Part shown: positions 1-9,449 of the stretch, piece after piece | Layout: each line of letters starts with the position of its first letter | Position numbering within the stretch: the first letter of the stretch is position 1 | Source of the DNA: Microcella pacifica | GTDB taxonomy: Bacteria > Actinomycetota > Actinomycetes > Actinomycetales > Microbacteriaceae | DNA: 64,000 nt | Direction: 5' to 3' | NCBI RefSeq assembly: GCF_009371975.2 | Contig: NZ_VIKT02000005.1 | Span: 83,965-147,964 of the forward strand | Translations under genes and position numbers: made by a program | The notes under the pieces: generated by a model | Database searches by the model: none | What the model saw: the letters and a program-made list of their open reading frames with translations, nothing else | What the model was told of the DNA's origin: nothing

Positions 1-1
1 G

Positions 2-214
2 CTGCGCCTGGCCGAGGCGCCGGCGTCGCCGTCTCGCGCTGCCGATCGGGTGGAGGAGGCGTGGCGAGCCCATGATCTCGAGGTGACGCTCACCGAGGTG
101 TCTGACGTCATCGAGCTGAAGGGCGAGAGCGCGCAGGGCGAGCTGCTGCTGTTCCGCGCGAGCGACAGCGCGATGACGCTTACGGGCGAGAGCGAGTGCC
201 GCCCCGTCGCGTGA
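2..214 (+). CDS. 3' end of an unidentified protein
   Basis: An open frame enters from the left edge and ends at a TGA at 212-214, giving the last 70 residues. The fragment is acidic, with a helical first half and a beta-rich second half, and ends in the sequence ESECRPVA. It contains no motif I recognise. It lies 132 bp upstream of gatC on the same strand. A regulator or a small conserved protein is possible, but the sequence does not decide. The frame is supported by consistent GC-rich third positions. Confidence 0.5.
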   Translation: MRLAEAPASPSRAADRVEEAWRAHDLEVTLTEVSDVIELKGESAQGELLLFRASDSAMTLTGESECRPVA

Positions 215-346
215 GCGCTGAGCCGTGAGCGCTGTCCCGTGAGCGCTGTCGCGTGGGACCCCTCGCGTGAGCCCGTCGGGGCCGAGCATCCGTCTCAGTA
301 GGATGGGAGCATCCCGCTTGCCTGCAATTTTTCGTTTCGGAGTCCC

Positions 347-646
347 ATGTCTGAGATCACGCCCGAGCGCGTCGCGCACCTGGCGTCGCTTGCCCGCATC
401 GCTTTGACCGACGACGAGATCGAGCAGCTCACGGGCGAGCTCGGCGCGATCGTCGACGCGGTGGCGACCGTGCAGCGCGTCGCGACGCCGGATGTGCCGG
501 CGACGAGCCACCCGATCCCGCTGACGGGCGGCATGCGCCCCGACGAGGTGGGGCAGACACTCACGACGGAGCAGGCCCTCGCGGGCGCGCCCGACCACGA
601 CGGCAGCCGCTTCCGCGTGACCGCCATCCTGGGCGAAGAGCAGTAG
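347..646 (+). CDS. gatC: Asp-tRNA(Asn)/Glu-tRNA(Gln) amidotransferase subunit C
   Basis: GatC is the small subunit that wraps around GatA and GatB and stabilises the amidotransferase that turns Glu-tRNA(Gln) into Gln-tRNA(Gln), and Asp-tRNA(Asn) into Asn-tRNA(Asn). The 99-residue length and the N-terminal [20 protein letters not shown] helix are typical of the family, as is the C-terminal stretch with the R-P-D-E element (RPDEVGQTL). gatA follows after 11 bp, so the two are co-transcribed. A TAGGAT box at 299-304 is a possible promoter. gatB is not next in line here but 4.3 kb downstream. Confidence 0.97.
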   Translation: MSEITPERVAHLASLARIALTDDEIEQLTGELGAIVDAVATVQRVATPDVPATSHPIPLTGGMRPDEVGQTLTTEQALAGAPDHDGSRFRVTAILGEEQ

Positions 647-657
647 GGGCCACGATC

Positions 658-2160
658 ATGACCGATCTCACTCGCCTTTCTGCTGCCGACCTGTCGTCTC
701 GCCTGACGTCGGGCGACGTCTCGAGCGTCGAGGTGACGCAGGCGCACCTGGACCGCATCGCGGCCGTCGACGGGGATGTTCACGCGTTCTTGCACGTGAG
801 CGTCGACGCCCTCGACTCGGCGGCGGCGGTCGACGCCGACCGGGCTGCCGGCAAGACTCTGGGCGAGCTGGCCGGGGTGCCGATCGCCATCAAGGACGTG
901 CTGTGCACGCTGGATATGCCGAGCACCTCGGGCTCGCGCATCCTCGAAGGATGGGTGCCGCCGTACGACGCGACGGTCGTCGCCCGCCTGCGCGAGGCGC
1001 GCCTGATTCCGCTCGGCAAGACGAACATGGACGAGTTCGCGATGGGCTCGTCGACGGAGCACTCGGCGTACGGGCCGACGAAGAACCCGTGGGCACTGGA
1101 CCGAATTCCTGGTGGTTCGGGCGGCGGTTCGGCGGCGGCGGTGTCGGCGTTCGAGGCGCCGATCGCGCTCGGCAGTGACACGGGCGGCTCGATTCGCCAG
1201 CCGGCCGCGGTCACCGGTTCGGTGGGCGTCAAGCCGACCTACGGCGGGGTGAGCCGGTACGGCGCGATCGCGCTCGCGTCGTCGCTCGACCAGGTGGGCC
1301 CGGTGTCGCGCTCGGTCCTGGATGCGGCTCTCGTGCACGACGTGATCGGCGGGCACGACCCGCGCGATGCGACGTCGATTCCGGATGCGTGGCCGTCGAT
1401 GGCGGCTGCGGCGCGCGCAGGCCAGTCGGGTGACGCTCTCAAGGGCGTGCGCGTCGGCGTGGTGAAAGAGCTCGAGGGCGAGGGCTTCCAGGCGGGCGTG
1501 AAGCAGCGCTACCACGAGACGCTCGACCTGATGGCGGCGGCGGGTGCCGAGATCGTCGAGGTCAGCGCTCCGAACTTCGAGTACGCGATCGCGGCGTACT
1601 ACCTGATCCTGCCGGCGGAGGCCTCGAGCAATCTGGCGAAGTTCGACTCGGTGCGCTTCGGCATGCGCCGAGAGGTCGCGGGCGGAACGGTCGAGGATGT
1701 CATGGCGGCGACGCGCGAGGCCGGGTTCGGCCCCGAGGTGAAGCGCCGCATCATCCTGGGCACGTACGCGCTGTCGGCGGGCTACTACGACGCCTACTAC
1801 GGCAGTGCGCAGAAGGTGCGCACGCTCATTCAGCGCGACTTCGCGGCGGCGTTCGAGCAGGCGGATGTTCTCGTCTCGCCGTCCGCGCCGACGACGGCCT
1901 TCAAATTCGGCGAGAAGATGTCGGACCCGCTGGCGATGTACCTCAACGACGTGACGACGATCCCGGCGAACCTGGCGGGAGTGCCCGGCATGGGCCTGCC
2001 GATCGGTCTCGCGCCGGAGGACGGTCTGCCGGTGGGTCTGCAGATCATGGCGCCCGCGCGCGAGGATGCTCGCCTGTACACGGTAGGTGCAGCGGTCGAG
2101 CAACTGCTCGAGGCGCAGTGGGGCGGCCCGCTGTGGACCCAGGCGCCCGAGCTCACCTAG
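658..2160 (+). CDS. gatA: Asp-tRNA(Asn)/Glu-tRNA(Gln) amidotransferase subunit A (amidase)
   Basis: GatA is the glutaminase/amidase subunit that releases ammonia from glutamine for transamidation of mischarged tRNA. The 500-residue protein has the amidase signature fold. The catalytic Lys-cisSer-Ser triad is visible as K79 (in GVPIAIKD), S154 (in the GGSGGGS run) and S178 (in GSDTGGS). Length and spacing are those of ordinary GatA proteins. It is the second gene of gatC-gatA and is followed by a strong terminator hairpin, which separates it from everything downstream, including gatB. Confidence 0.98.
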   Translation: MTDLTRLSAADLSSRLTSGDVSSVEVTQAHLDRIAAVDGDVHAFLHVSVDALDSAAAVDADRAAGKTLGELAGVPIAIKDVLCTLDMPSTSGSRILEGWVPPYDATVVARLREARLIPLGKTNMDEFAMGSSTEHSAYGPTKNPWALDRIPGGSGGGSAAAVSAFEAPIALGSDTGGSIRQPAAVTGSVGVKPTYGGVSRYGAIALASSLDQVGPVSRSVLDAALVHDVIGGHDPRDATSIPDAWPSMAAAARAGQSGDALKGVRVGVVKELEGEGFQAGVKQRYHETLDLMAAAGAEIVEVSAPNFEYAIAAYYLILPAEASSNLAKFDSVRFGMRREVAGGTVEDVMAATREAGFGPEVKRRIILGTYALSAGYYDAYYGSAQKVRTLIQRDFAAAFEQADVLVSPSAPTTAFKFGEKMSDPLAMYLNDVTTIPANLAGVPGMGLPIGLAPEDGLPVGLQIMAPAREDARLYTVGAAVEQLLEAQWGGPLWTQAPELT

Positions 2161-2275
2161 CCGCGCCAACCCCGCGCTACCCTGCGCGTTCCCGCACGGC
2201 CAGCCAGCCCCGTGCAGCCAGCCGGCCCTGCCCCGCACAGCTGATATGTGACTGATTCCTGTCAAGTGGCAGGGG

Positions 2276-2313
2276 AAAGAGCGCCCGGAGTGATCATGCT
2301 CCGGGCGCTCTTT
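2276..2313 (+). terminator. Rho-independent terminator after gatA
   Basis: A perfect 15-bp stem (AAAGAGCGCCCGGAG at 2276-2290 with its complement at 2299-2313) encloses an 8-nt loop, and the 3' arm ends in TTT. It lies 115 bp after the gatA stop and should end the gatCA transcript. The A-rich 5' side makes it usable from the opposite strand too. Confidence 0.85.
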
Positions 2314-2542
2314 CGTGTGGTCGGCGCAGGTCGCGTGGGTGTCGTGCGTGTCGTGGGCGACGCGCGGTCAGACTGATATGCGCGGGTTGGATACCGCAGG
2401 ACGTGCTGTTCGGCTGGAGCGGTTCCGCTTGTCTAGGATCGAGCGTCGCCTGCCCGTAGGCGGGCTGCTCATAGCTGTTCCGCGGGTCGCTCCTCGCGCT
2501 GCCGTCACCTGCCGCCTGAACCGACCGGTCAGAGGGCCCAGG
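2314..2542. other. Intergenic DNA, probable right flank of the IS110 element
   Basis: There is no convincing gene between the gatA terminator and the transposase stop. The region should hold one end of the IS110-family element. Elements of this family lack long terminal inverted repeats, so I cannot place the junction from one copy. Confidence 0.4.
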
Positions 2543-3625
2543 TCAGTCGGGCATCACGGCCAGGGACCAGCACCAGCCGGCGAGCTCGCGGGCGATGGCG
2601 ACGTTCGCGATCGTGGACCGCTTCTTGCGTGCGGTGAAGTGCTGCCATTTGTGATGCAGGCGCCGGTTGCCGTCGTCGCCGCGGGATACGGCAAGGCTGG
2701 GCGCGGCAGCCCACCGGGCCTGCATCACCGCTCCGGGCCGATAGGGCTTGCGGTGATGCCAAGCCGCCTCGACCAGCAGGCGTCGGGCGTGAGTGTTGCC
2801 GGTCTTGGTGATCGAGCCCTGGGAGCGTGACTGTCCGGAGGAGTGCTCTGAGGGCACCAGTCCGACGAACGCTCCGATGCTGGATCCCGTGAAGCGCTCC
2901 CAGTTGCCGATCTCCACCGCGAGGCCGAACCCGGTCAAGGTCGAGATCCCGCGCAGGCACCCCAGTCGTCGCACCACGGGCGCGTAGTCACTGGTGGTGG
3001 CCATCTGCTGAATGATCGCGTCGAGTCGGTCTTTGCGGGCGCGCACCTGCTGCACTGCTTCGTAGTCGGCATCGAACGCGGCCTGCAGTCCGGGATGGTC
3101 GAACCTCTGCCGGCGAAGCCAGGCATCATGCGCGCCGGTCCACGCCTGCTTGCCGTCATAGATGATCCCGTGGCGCAGCAGCAGCTTCGAGAGCCGATGC
3201 CGTGCCGCCATCAGCTCACCCCGATTGTCTTCCCGGGCTCGCACCAAGTCGCGTGCGGTTTCCTGCTCGATCGTGGGCACGGCAACCGCGACGATCTCCC
3301 CCAACCTCAGCAGCCTGGCCAAATGCAACGCGTCCCTGGCATCGGTCTTGACCCGATCCCCGACCGGGCGCTGCAACTTCGACGGCGCCGCCACGAGGCA
3401 CTCGATGCCGGCGGCGGTGAATAGGCGGGCCAGAGCGAACCCGGTCGGCCCGGCCTCATAGGTCACTGCTGCCGGCTGCGGCAGGCTCCGCACCCACTCC
3501 AGCACTGCCGCAGGGTCGTAGCCGAAACGGTGACGGATCACCTCACCGGTGTCCTCATCGATCGCGCATGCCACAACGCTGCGGGCGTGCACGTCCAGAC
3601 CGACGCTCGTACGCTGGATTCTCAA
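2543..3625 (-). CDS. IS110-family transposase
   Basis: This 360-residue protein is a DEDD-type transposase of the IS110 family. It has the N-terminal RuvC-like domain (GLDVHARS near residue 10, YEAGPTGF, and DARDALHLARLL carrying acidic residues) and a C-terminal Transposase_20 domain containing the helix-hairpin-helix-like segment around RLGCLRGIS and the Ser region SEHSSGQSR. These enzymes act with a structured RNA made from the element itself. The gene appears full length, with no frameshift. It sits between gatA and a convergently placed HNH gene, and the non-coding DNA upstream of its start is strongly structured. Confidence 0.93.
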   Translation of the reverse strand: MRIQRTSVGLDVHARSVVACAIDEDTGEVIRHRFGYDPAAVLEWVRSLPQPAAVTYEAGPTGFALARLFTAAGIECLVAAPSKLQRPVGDRVKTDARDALHLARLLRLGEIVAVAVPTIEQETARDLVRAREDNRGELMAARHRLSKLLLRHGIIYDGKQAWTGAHDAWLRRQRFDHPGLQAAFDADYEAVQQVRARKDRLDAIIQQMATTSDYAPVVRRLGCLRGISTLTGFGLAVEIGNWERFTGSSIGAFVGLVPSEHSSGQSRSQGSITKTGNTHARRLLVEAAWHHRKPYRPGAVMQARWAAAPSLAVSRGDDGNRRLHHKWQHFTARKKRSTIANVAIARELAGWCWSLAVMPD

Positions 3626-3627
3626 CT

Positions 3628-3701
3628 GGGGCCTCCATTCGCCTGGTGGATAGGCCAGCCCTCAACAGCTGGCAACCCACGAATACGCGAATCGAGGCCC
3701 C
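3628..3701 (-). ncRNA. Candidate IS110 bridge RNA region (structured leader upstream of transposase)
   Basis: Immediately upstream of the transposase start, 15-nt arms at 3628-3642 and 3687-3701 pair with one mismatch. Inside them a second perfect stem (GCCAGC at 3654-3659 with GCTGGC at 3668-3673) has an 8-nt loop. In the IS110 group the bridge RNA is transcribed from the non-coding end upstream of the transposase, so position and folding fit. The true RNA probably extends beyond these arms. No target-matching loops can be assigned from one copy. Confidence 0.4.
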
Positions 3702-3824
3702 AGCCTCAAGAACCGGACCGAAGACCCATATCGTCTAGCCCGGACCCGCCGCCCAGCCCTGCCGTGGGCAGTCCGGCCCTGCCGTGCCAGCAGGCTCGGC
3801 ATGTCTGCGTTCCACGCGGCGCCG

Positions 3825-5351
3825 CTACCCGGCCTGGGCGCCGAGGGCGCGCTCGAGCACCCGAGTCTTGCGGGGTGCGGGGACGGGACGTTGTTCGGGG
3901 TCGAGAGACCGGGGTGGCACGACTGCGAGCTCGCCGTCGACCCGGGTGATGCCCCAGTCGTTGTTGTGCAGCAGCAGGTGGTGATGTCGGCAGAGCAGCA
4001 CTCCGTTGTCGACGTCGGTGGGACCGCCCTGCTGCCAGGGGATGATGTGGTGCGCTTCTGCCCAGGAGGGTGGCCGATCGCAGCCGGGGAAGCGGCAGCC
4101 GCCGTCGCGCGCGGCGAGGACCAGGCGCTGGCGGCCTGTGAACAAGCGGGTGCGACGCCCGAGCGACAGCACCTCGCCCGCATCGGTGACGACGATGGGC
4201 GTGACGCCCGCCTCGCACGCGTGCCGCTCGGCGGTGGTGATGCTGATGGGCTCTGTCTGGCCTTCGAGGCGGGCGATACCGCGGCCCTCGCGGAGGTCCC
4301 GCTCGGCGACGATGACCTGGACGGCGGGAGGTCGGGCTCCGAGCAGGTCGGTGGGCGCGACGCCTCCGCCCAGTCGAAGCAACTCGACGAGCGTGTCGGC
4401 GGCGATCTGCTCGGTCGTGCGGGTGTCATCGACGAGCCGCTCCGCTCGTTCCACGTCGGCGGTGCTCACGAAGCGCGGCCCGCCCCGCCGCGGTGAGGTC
4501 GCGGCGTCGATCGCGGACGTGACGAGTGCCGCGGACTCTGGGTCGAGCAGCCCGGAGAGTCGGGTCATGCCGTCGGGCTGCCGCGAGAGGTAGAGGTAGC
4601 GCCGGTCGCGCAGGGCCTGCTCGCGCTCGGCGACGCGACTCGCGTCTGCCTCTGCATCGAGCTCGGCGCGGGCGTATCGTGCTCGGGCGGCGAGCTGCTC
4701 GACCGTGCAGGTCGGGGCTTCGGCCACGAGCCGCTCGGCGGCCACGGCCAGTTGTTCCGCGGTCACGCCGCCGCTGTCGCCCTCATCAGGGCTCTCGCCG
4801 GCGCGCGACTGCACCGAGCCGTCTCCCGAGGCGTCGCCCGAGGCGTCGGGCGCGCTCGGCTCGCCGAGCCCGGCGCGGATGGCGTCGGCGGCGGCGAGCG
4901 ACAGTCGCGCTGCGGCGACGGCCGCTGAGACCGACGCGAGCCACGGCTTGCCCAGACGCGCATCACCTGGGTCGGCAGCGCTCGAGTCGTCGGGGGAGGG
5001 GAGCGGAGCATCCTGATCAGAGGCGGGAGGCGGAGGCGTCGCCATGAGGGTGCCGACGCGCACCATGGCGGTCGCGTCACGGGCGGTCGCGCCGGTGAGG
5101 CGTTGGACGAGGCGTTCGGGGGTGCGGACTCCGAGACGGTGGGCGAGGCCCTCGCCGCCCAGGTCGCGGCGCGAGCGGTGGGCGATCTCGGCGGCGACCG
5201 TGGCGGCGGCGGTATCGACGCGGCGCCCGATCTCGGCGAGTGTGCGCTGCTGGGCGATGAGGTCGTCATCGGTCAGGTCTGACACGGTCGGGGGCGCGAA
5301 CGCGCGCGACACATCGATGAGCGATGTGTGCAGTGCGTTCGAATCTGACAT
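3825..5351 (-). CDS. DUF222 / HNH endonuclease-signature protein (13E12 type)
   Basis: This 508-residue protein belongs to the 13E12/DUF222 family, abundant in actinobacteria. The N-terminal two thirds is the helical DUF222 domain. An HNH domain spans about residues 416-466, with the CxxxxC pair in CRFPGCD, the HH of EAHHI, the Asn of DNG and the C-x-x-H cluster CRHHH. The motif suggests a metal-dependent nuclease, but the cellular role of the family is not established. It begins with ATG at 5351 and reads towards the IS110 element. Many similar copies in a genome are common, and their HNH ends often recombine. Confidence 0.9.
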   Translation of the reverse strand: MSDSNALHTSLIDVSRAFAPPTVSDLTDDDLIAQQRTLAEIGRRVDTAAATVAAEIAHRSRRDLGGEGLAHRLGVRTPERLVQRLTGATARDATAMVRVGTLMATPPPPASDQDAPLPSPDDSSAADPGDARLGKPWLASVSAAVAAARLSLAAADAIRAGLGEPSAPDASGDASGDGSVQSRAGESPDEGDSGGVTAEQLAVAAERLVAEAPTCTVEQLAARARYARAELDAEADASRVAEREQALRDRRYLYLSRQPDGMTRLSGLLDPESAALVTSAIDAATSPRRGGPRFVSTADVERAERLVDDTRTTEQIAADTLVELLRLGGGVAPTDLLGARPPAVQVIVAERDLREGRGIARLEGQTEPISITTAERHACEAGVTPIVVTDAGEVLSLGRRTRLFTGRQRLVLAARDGGCRFPGCDRPPSWAEAHHIIPWQQGGPTDVDNGVLLCRHHHLLLHNNDWGITRVDGELAVVPPRSLDPEQRPVPAPRKTRVLERALGAQAG

Positions 5352-5634
5352 GTCAATAGTCTCCAGCAGTATCGAACACCAGTCCAGAGGGCGAGCAATA
5401 CTCGTGGATAGGTTTTCGCAAGCGGCGCCTATGGAGGAGCGGCGGGACGGTGGAGCGGTACGAGAGGGCGGGCGGCGAGGGCCCGGTGCCGGGTGGGGCG
5501 CGAGTGCGCGGAGCGGGCGAGAGGGAGACCCAGACGAACGAGAGTGGGGCCGACAAGAGCGGGAGAGAGCGACACGAATCAGAACGGAGCCGAGGCCAAA
5601 GAAAGGACACCCGCCTCGCTCCGCTCACCCCTGC

Positions 5635-5640
5635 CAGAAT
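5635..5640 (+). promoter_or_regulatory. Predicted -10 box of a leaderless transcript (DUF6498 gene)
   Basis: CAGAAT ends exactly 6 nt before the ATG at 5647, so transcription should begin at or next to the start codon. There is no Shine-Dalgarno sequence. Confidence 0.4.
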
Positions 5641-5646
5641 CTCCTC

Positions 5647-6366
5647 ATGGCCCCGACCTCCGCGCCGACACACGCCCTCGCGCGCCTGCTCGCGATCGCC
5701 GCCTACACCCTCCTACCCCTCGCCAGCGTGCTCGCCCTCGGCTGGGACTGGCGCGAGGTGATCATCCTGTACTGGCTGGAGAACCTGACGCTCGGCGCCG
5801 CGATGGTGATCCGCCTGCTGCGCACGCGCGGCGACCCCGGCCCCGAGCCGATGATCATCAACGACCGCCGCGTCGCCCAGACTCCAAAGACGATCGGCTG
5901 GCTCGCGCGCTTCTTCGTCCTCCACTACGGCCTGTTCACCCTCGTGCACGGCGTTTTCGTGTTCCTCATCGCGGCAGGCGTCTTCAGCGGCATTGCGACG
6001 ACGACCAGCGCCACCAGCATGGCAGCCACCGCAGCCGCCGAGACCGGACTGGCCGGGGTCGATGGGCCGGGCATCCTCATCATCTGGATCATCGCCGGCA
6101 TCGCCCAGCTGCTGATCGCCGCCCGCGGCCCCCTGCCCGCCCGCCGCGGCACCGCCCTCATGATGAGCGCCTACCCGCGCATCATCGTGCTGCATCTGGG
6201 CGTCATCGGCGGTGCGATTCTCATCGCCGAATCCGGATGGCCCCCCATCGCGGCCGTCCTCCTGATCGCGCTGCATGGCATCGTCGATGCATTCGGGTGG
6301 ATGCTCAGCGCACGCCGCGCGAACCGCCCGGGCTCGGGGCCCACCGTGTCGATACGCCTCGGCTGA
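5647..6366 (+). CDS. DUF6498-family multi-pass membrane protein
   Basis: This 239-residue hydrophobic protein has about six predicted membrane segments. The N-terminal [12 protein letters not shown] motif followed by a long cytoplasmic-looking stretch is typical of the DUF6498 family, whose function is unknown. I chose the ATG at 5647 because the frame upstream is not protein-like and a CAGAAT box lies 6 nt before it. It is flanked by the divergent HNH gene and by gatB, 98 bp downstream, which has its own promoter-like box. Confidence 0.75.
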   Translation: MAPTSAPTHALARLLAIAAYTLLPLASVLALGWDWREVIILYWLENLTLGAAMVIRLLRTRGDPGPEPMIINDRRVAQTPKTIGWLARFFVLHYGLFTLVHGVFVFLIAAGVFSGIATTTSATSMAATAAAETGLAGVDGPGILIIWIIAGIAQLLIAARGPLPARRGTALMMSAYPRIIVLHLGVIGGAILIAESGWPPIAAVLLIALHGIVDAFGWMLSARRANRPGSGPTVSIRLG

Positions 6367-6451
6367 GAGTCGCGCACACCGCCCCGCACACTGCCCCCCT
6401 CCCCGCACCGCAGCGAACCCTGCCCCGCACCCGACCCCCGCCGACCCCGAA

Positions 6452-6457
6452 TAGGAT
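6452..6457 (+). promoter_or_regulatory. Predicted -10 box of gatB (leaderless)
   Basis: TAGGAT lies 7 nt before the gatB ATG and no ribosome binding site is present, implying a separate, leaderless gatB transcript. Confidence 0.5.
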
Positions 6458-6464
6458 TGACCCC

Positions 6465-7979
6465 ATGGCGCGCGCAGAACTCATGGACTTCGACAAGGCA
6501 CTCGAGATGTTCGAGCCGGTGCTCGGCTTCGAGGTGCACGTCGAGCTGAGCACCCGCACGAAGATGTTCTCCGACGCCCCCAACCCGGCGCTGAGCGACA
6601 ACACCATTACTGAGCCCAACACCGCGATCACCCCCGTGTGCCTCGGCCTGCCCGGCAGCCTCCCGGTCGTCAACGAGCAGGCGGTGCGCTTCGCGATCTC
6701 GCTCGGCCTCGCGCTGGGCTGCCAGATCGCCCCGAGCAGCACGTTCAGCCGCAAGAACTACTTCTACCCGGATCTGGCGAAGAACTACCAGATCAGCCAG
6801 TACGACGAGCCGATCGCCTTCGAGGGCTCCGTCGAGGTCGAGCTGGAGGACGGCACGCTCGTGCAGGTGCCCATCGAGCGCGCCCACATGGAGGAGGATG
6901 CCGGCAAGCTCACGCACGTCGGCGGCTCGACGGGCCGCATCCAGGGCGCCGAGTCTTCGCTCGTCGACTACAACCGCGCCGGCGTGCCGCTCGTGGAGAT
7001 CGTGACGAAGCCGATCTACGGGGCCGAGCACGGCGCGCCCGAGATCGCGAAGGCGTACGTGAGCACGATCCGCGACATGGTGCGCGCGCTGGGCATCAGC
7101 GAGGCGCGCATGGAGCGGGGCAACCTGCGCTGCGATGCGAATGTGTCGCTGCGGCCGCGCGGGCAGGTTGAGCTGGGCATCCGCACGGAGACCAAGAACG
7201 TCAACTCGTTCCGCTCTGTGGAGCGGGCGGTGCGCTACGAGATTCAGCGCCAGGCGGCGATTCTGGCGAAGGGCGGCTCGATTCAACAGGAGACCCGCCA
7301 CTGGCATGAGGATACGGGCGTGACGTCGGCGGGCCGCGTGAAGAGCGACGCCGACGACTACCGCTACTTCCCGGAGCCGGACCTGCTGCCGGTCGTGCCG
7401 ACGCAGGCCCTGATCGATTCTTTGCGGGATGCCCTGCCGGAGCCCCCCGCGGCCCGACGCCGCCGCCTGCGCGAGGAGTGGGGTTTCACCGATCTGGAGT
7501 TTCGCGACGTCGTCAACAGCGGCCTGCTCGTGGAGGTCACCGACACGGTCGCGGCGGGCGCGTCACCGCAGCAGGCCCGCAAGTGGTGGACGGGCGAGAT
7601 CGCCCGCATCGCGAACGCTCGGGATGCTGAACCGGCGTCGCTCATCACCGCGGCCCACGTGGCGGAGATCGTGCAGCTCGTCGAGTCGGGTGCGCTCACC
7701 GACCGGCTTGCCCGGCAGGCGCTGGAGGGTGTCATCGAGGGGGAGGGCACCCCCGCCGAGGTCGTGGAGTCGCGCGGGCTCACGGTCGTCTCGGACGACG
7801 GTGCTCTCATCGCCGCGGTCGATGCGGCGCTCGCGCAGCAGCCCGACGTGCTGGAGAAGATCCGCGACGGCAAGGTGCAGGCCGCCGGCGCCGTCATCGG
7901 TGCGGTGATGAAGTCGATGGGCGGGAAAGCGGATGCGGCGCGCGTGCGCGAGCTCGTGCTGGAGCGAGCTCAGGCGTAG
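6465..7979 (+). CDS. gatB: Asp-tRNA(Asn)/Glu-tRNA(Gln) amidotransferase subunit B
   Basis: GatB activates the side-chain carboxyl of mischarged Glu-tRNA(Gln) or Asp-tRNA(Asn) by phosphorylation and receives ammonia from GatA. The 504-residue protein has the N-terminal catalytic cradle ([17 protein letters not shown], and [19 protein letters not shown]) and the C-terminal helical GatB/YqeY tRNA-binding domain from about residue 350. It is intact. Its last 130 codons are partly repeated, with divergence, at 9329-11126. Separation from gatCA by 4.3 kb containing an IS element is unusual for actinobacteria. Confidence 0.97.
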   Translation: MARAELMDFDKALEMFEPVLGFEVHVELSTRTKMFSDAPNPALSDNTITEPNTAITPVCLGLPGSLPVVNEQAVRFAISLGLALGCQIAPSSTFSRKNYFYPDLAKNYQISQYDEPIAFEGSVEVELEDGTLVQVPIERAHMEEDAGKLTHVGGSTGRIQGAESSLVDYNRAGVPLVEIVTKPIYGAEHGAPEIAKAYVSTIRDMVRALGISEARMERGNLRCDANVSLRPRGQVELGIRTETKNVNSFRSVERAVRYEIQRQAAILAKGGSIQQETRHWHEDTGVTSAGRVKSDADDYRYFPEPDLLPVVPTQALIDSLRDALPEPPAARRRRLREEWGFTDLEFRDVVNSGLLVEVTDTVAAGASPQQARKWWTGEIARIANARDAEPASLITAAHVAEIVQLVESGALTDRLARQALEGVIEGEGTPAEVVESRGLTVVSDDGALIAAVDAALAQQPDVLEKIRDGKVQAAGAVIGAVMKSMGGKADAARVRELVLERAQA

Positions 7980-7987
7980 CGCACACC

Positions 7988-8467
7988 ATGTCTGCCCTGG
8001 ACTCGCTCCCGACCTTCGTCGTAACGACGCTCGTGGCGGGGACGGGTGTGGGGGCGGCGGTGCCGCTGGTCCACCGCGTCGTGACGTCTGGCCCGGCCAG
8101 TGTGCTCGACGGGTGGGCCATGACAATGGCAGGCCTCCTACTCTTGTACGGCGCCATGCTCGGACTGTTTCTCGCAGGAAGCGCAGCGGCCGGAGCTGTA
8201 ACTCTCGGCCTCCTCGCCGGACGGCCGCGATGGTCCTGGATGCGTCCGATCGCTCCTTTCGTGGGTGCCAATGTGGCGTTGATGTGGGTGCCCTTCTTGA
8301 CGTTCATGTGGTGGGAGTCTCTCCTCTTCATGCTCATTCCGTCGGTGACCGTCGGGGTCACGGCGTGGCTACCGTGGCGGGGTGGTTTCATGAGTGCTCG
8401 TGCCGTCGCGAGCGTTCGGCAGGATCAGGACGCCACGCGCCTCGTCGGGACGGTGCGGGCGGAGTGA
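7988..8467 (+). CDS. Hypothetical membrane protein
   Basis: This 159-residue protein has four or so hydrophobic segments (around residues 9-30, 43-65, 88-105 and 108-125) and a short hydrophilic C-terminal tail. I do not recognise the family. It starts 8 bp after gatB and may be translated from the gatB message. Together with the next gene it lies between gatB and the gatB remnant, so it could have arrived with a duplication or recombination event. Confidence 0.55.
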   Translation: MSALDSLPTFVVTTLVAGTGVGAAVPLVHRVVTSGPASVLDGWAMTMAGLLLLYGAMLGLFLAGSAAAGAVTLGLLAGRPRWSWMRPIAPFVGANVALMWVPFLTFMWWESLLFMLIPSVTVGVTAWLPWRGGFMSARAVASVRQDQDATRLVGTVRAE

Positions 8468-8600
8468 TCATCTGCGGCGGCTTCAGCGACAGCGATCAGG
8501 CCGGGTTCGTCTACCCGGCGACAGTGCTCGCCGACCTCGGTGGGCTGGGCTGTGACCTGCTGGGAACGGCGTACCTCGGCTCTGACGTCGGTTCGCGCCC

Positions 8601-9266
8601 GTGACTCAGAAGCAGGACGGGAAGCGGCCCGTCTCGCTACCGCTCCTTCTCTTCTCCGTCGTGTTCTTGGTTGGCATGAGCGCGATCTTCCTGTGGGGAC
8701 CTCTCTCGCCGAGGTTCGACGACTCCAGAGTCTTCATGGGCGTGTTCTTCGCTATCGCGGCGCTCGTCGTCGTGGTGGTGTCTGTGCGCGGCGTCAACCC
8801 GGAGGGCGCGTATGCGCAGAGGCACGCTGACCTGCAGGCCGCACTGGCGCTGGGTGTCGGCGAACCGGCTGTGCTCTTCGCTGGCATTCTCACGACGAAA
8901 GACTCTGCGGAGCGCACTGTCGAGGGTCTGCGGGCTCTGCGCCGCCCGTGGCCAGCCAGCGTCTTGTGTGCTGTGGGGCCCTCGGGAGTGATGCTCGGGC
9001 GCCCTGGTCGTCGTGGCCCGCGGACGGTGACTCTCGCCAAGACCGGAGACGTTGTTCGGTTCAGGCGGGGCGGAGCCGGAGGCTTCTTCCTCCGGCCTCG
9101 AAGCGACTCCACTCCGCGGCTGCGCATCGACATCGAGCGCGCGGGAGGTACCGACACTGTCGTGCTCGACCAACTCGTCAGTCCCACGCGCCCGCTTGAG
9201 GTGCGCGACGAGTCAGAGGTCGCGATGCTGCTCGACCAGATCGCGCAGGCGCAGTCTCGGGATTGA
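8601..9266 (+). CDS. Hypothetical two-TM membrane protein
   Basis: This 221-residue protein begins with GTG at 8601. Two membrane helices (about residues 13-34 and 47-68) are followed by a soluble domain of about 150 residues. That domain is beta-rich and ends in an acidic helix (EVAMLLDQIAQAQ). No catalytic motif is seen and the family is not recognised. The gene lies immediately upstream of the truncated gatB copy. Confidence 0.6.
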   Translation: MTQKQDGKRPVSLPLLLFSVVFLVGMSAIFLWGPLSPRFDDSRVFMGVFFAIAALVVVVVSVRGVNPEGAYAQRHADLQAALALGVGEPAVLFAGILTTKDSAERTVEGLRALRRPWPASVLCAVGPSGVMLGRPGRRGPRTVTLAKTGDVVRFRRGGAGGFFLRPRSDSTPRLRIDIERAGGTDTVVLDQLVSPTRPLEVRDESEVAMLLDQIAQAQSRD

Positions 9267-9328
9267 GCGCTCTTCGATTTGACGTGTAGCCCGCATCACC
9301 GAGGCGGGCCCGGCCGTAGTGGAGGAGC

Positions 9329-9449
9329 GTGGACGCCCGCATCGCGAACGCGCGGGATGCTGAACCGGCGTCGCTCATCACGCCCGCCCACGTGGCCGAG
9401 ATGGCGCAGCTCGTCGAGTCGGGTGCGCTCACCGACCGGCTGGCGCGGC
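9329..9449 (+). pseudogene. gatB 3'-end remnant, left part
   Basis: The DNA encodes a stretch matching the GatB tail from [16 protein letters not shown] to [10 protein letters not shown]. It is nearly identical to 7605-7720 in the intact gene but has both silent and amino-acid-changing differences (AEMAQ here for AEIVQ). A shared GTGGACG at 9329-9335, followed by an 11-bp deletion relative to gatB, marks the left junction. The remnant has no start codon and is interrupted by the IS256 element at 9450. Confidence 0.9.
9442..9449 (+). repeat. 8-bp target-site duplication (left copy), IS256 element
   Basis: GGCGCGGC at 9442-9449 is repeated at 10859-10866 directly outside the element. Joining the flanks through one copy restores the gatB-like reading frame ([10 protein letters not shown]). 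Confidence 0.88.

Noticed and set aside
295..2265. Long minus-strand open frame opposite gatA (656 codons)
   Set aside because: It is a shadow of GC-rich third positions in gatA; it is Arg-rich and has no family features.
5493..7979. An open frame joining the 5.5-6.4 kb region to gatB
   Set aside because: The N-terminal part is an Arg/Pro-rich wrong-frame translation; the real gatB start is at 6465.
9289..9309. Short hairpin after the membrane-protein gene at 8601-9266
   Set aside because: Only a 6-bp stem with no T-tract; terminator not supported.
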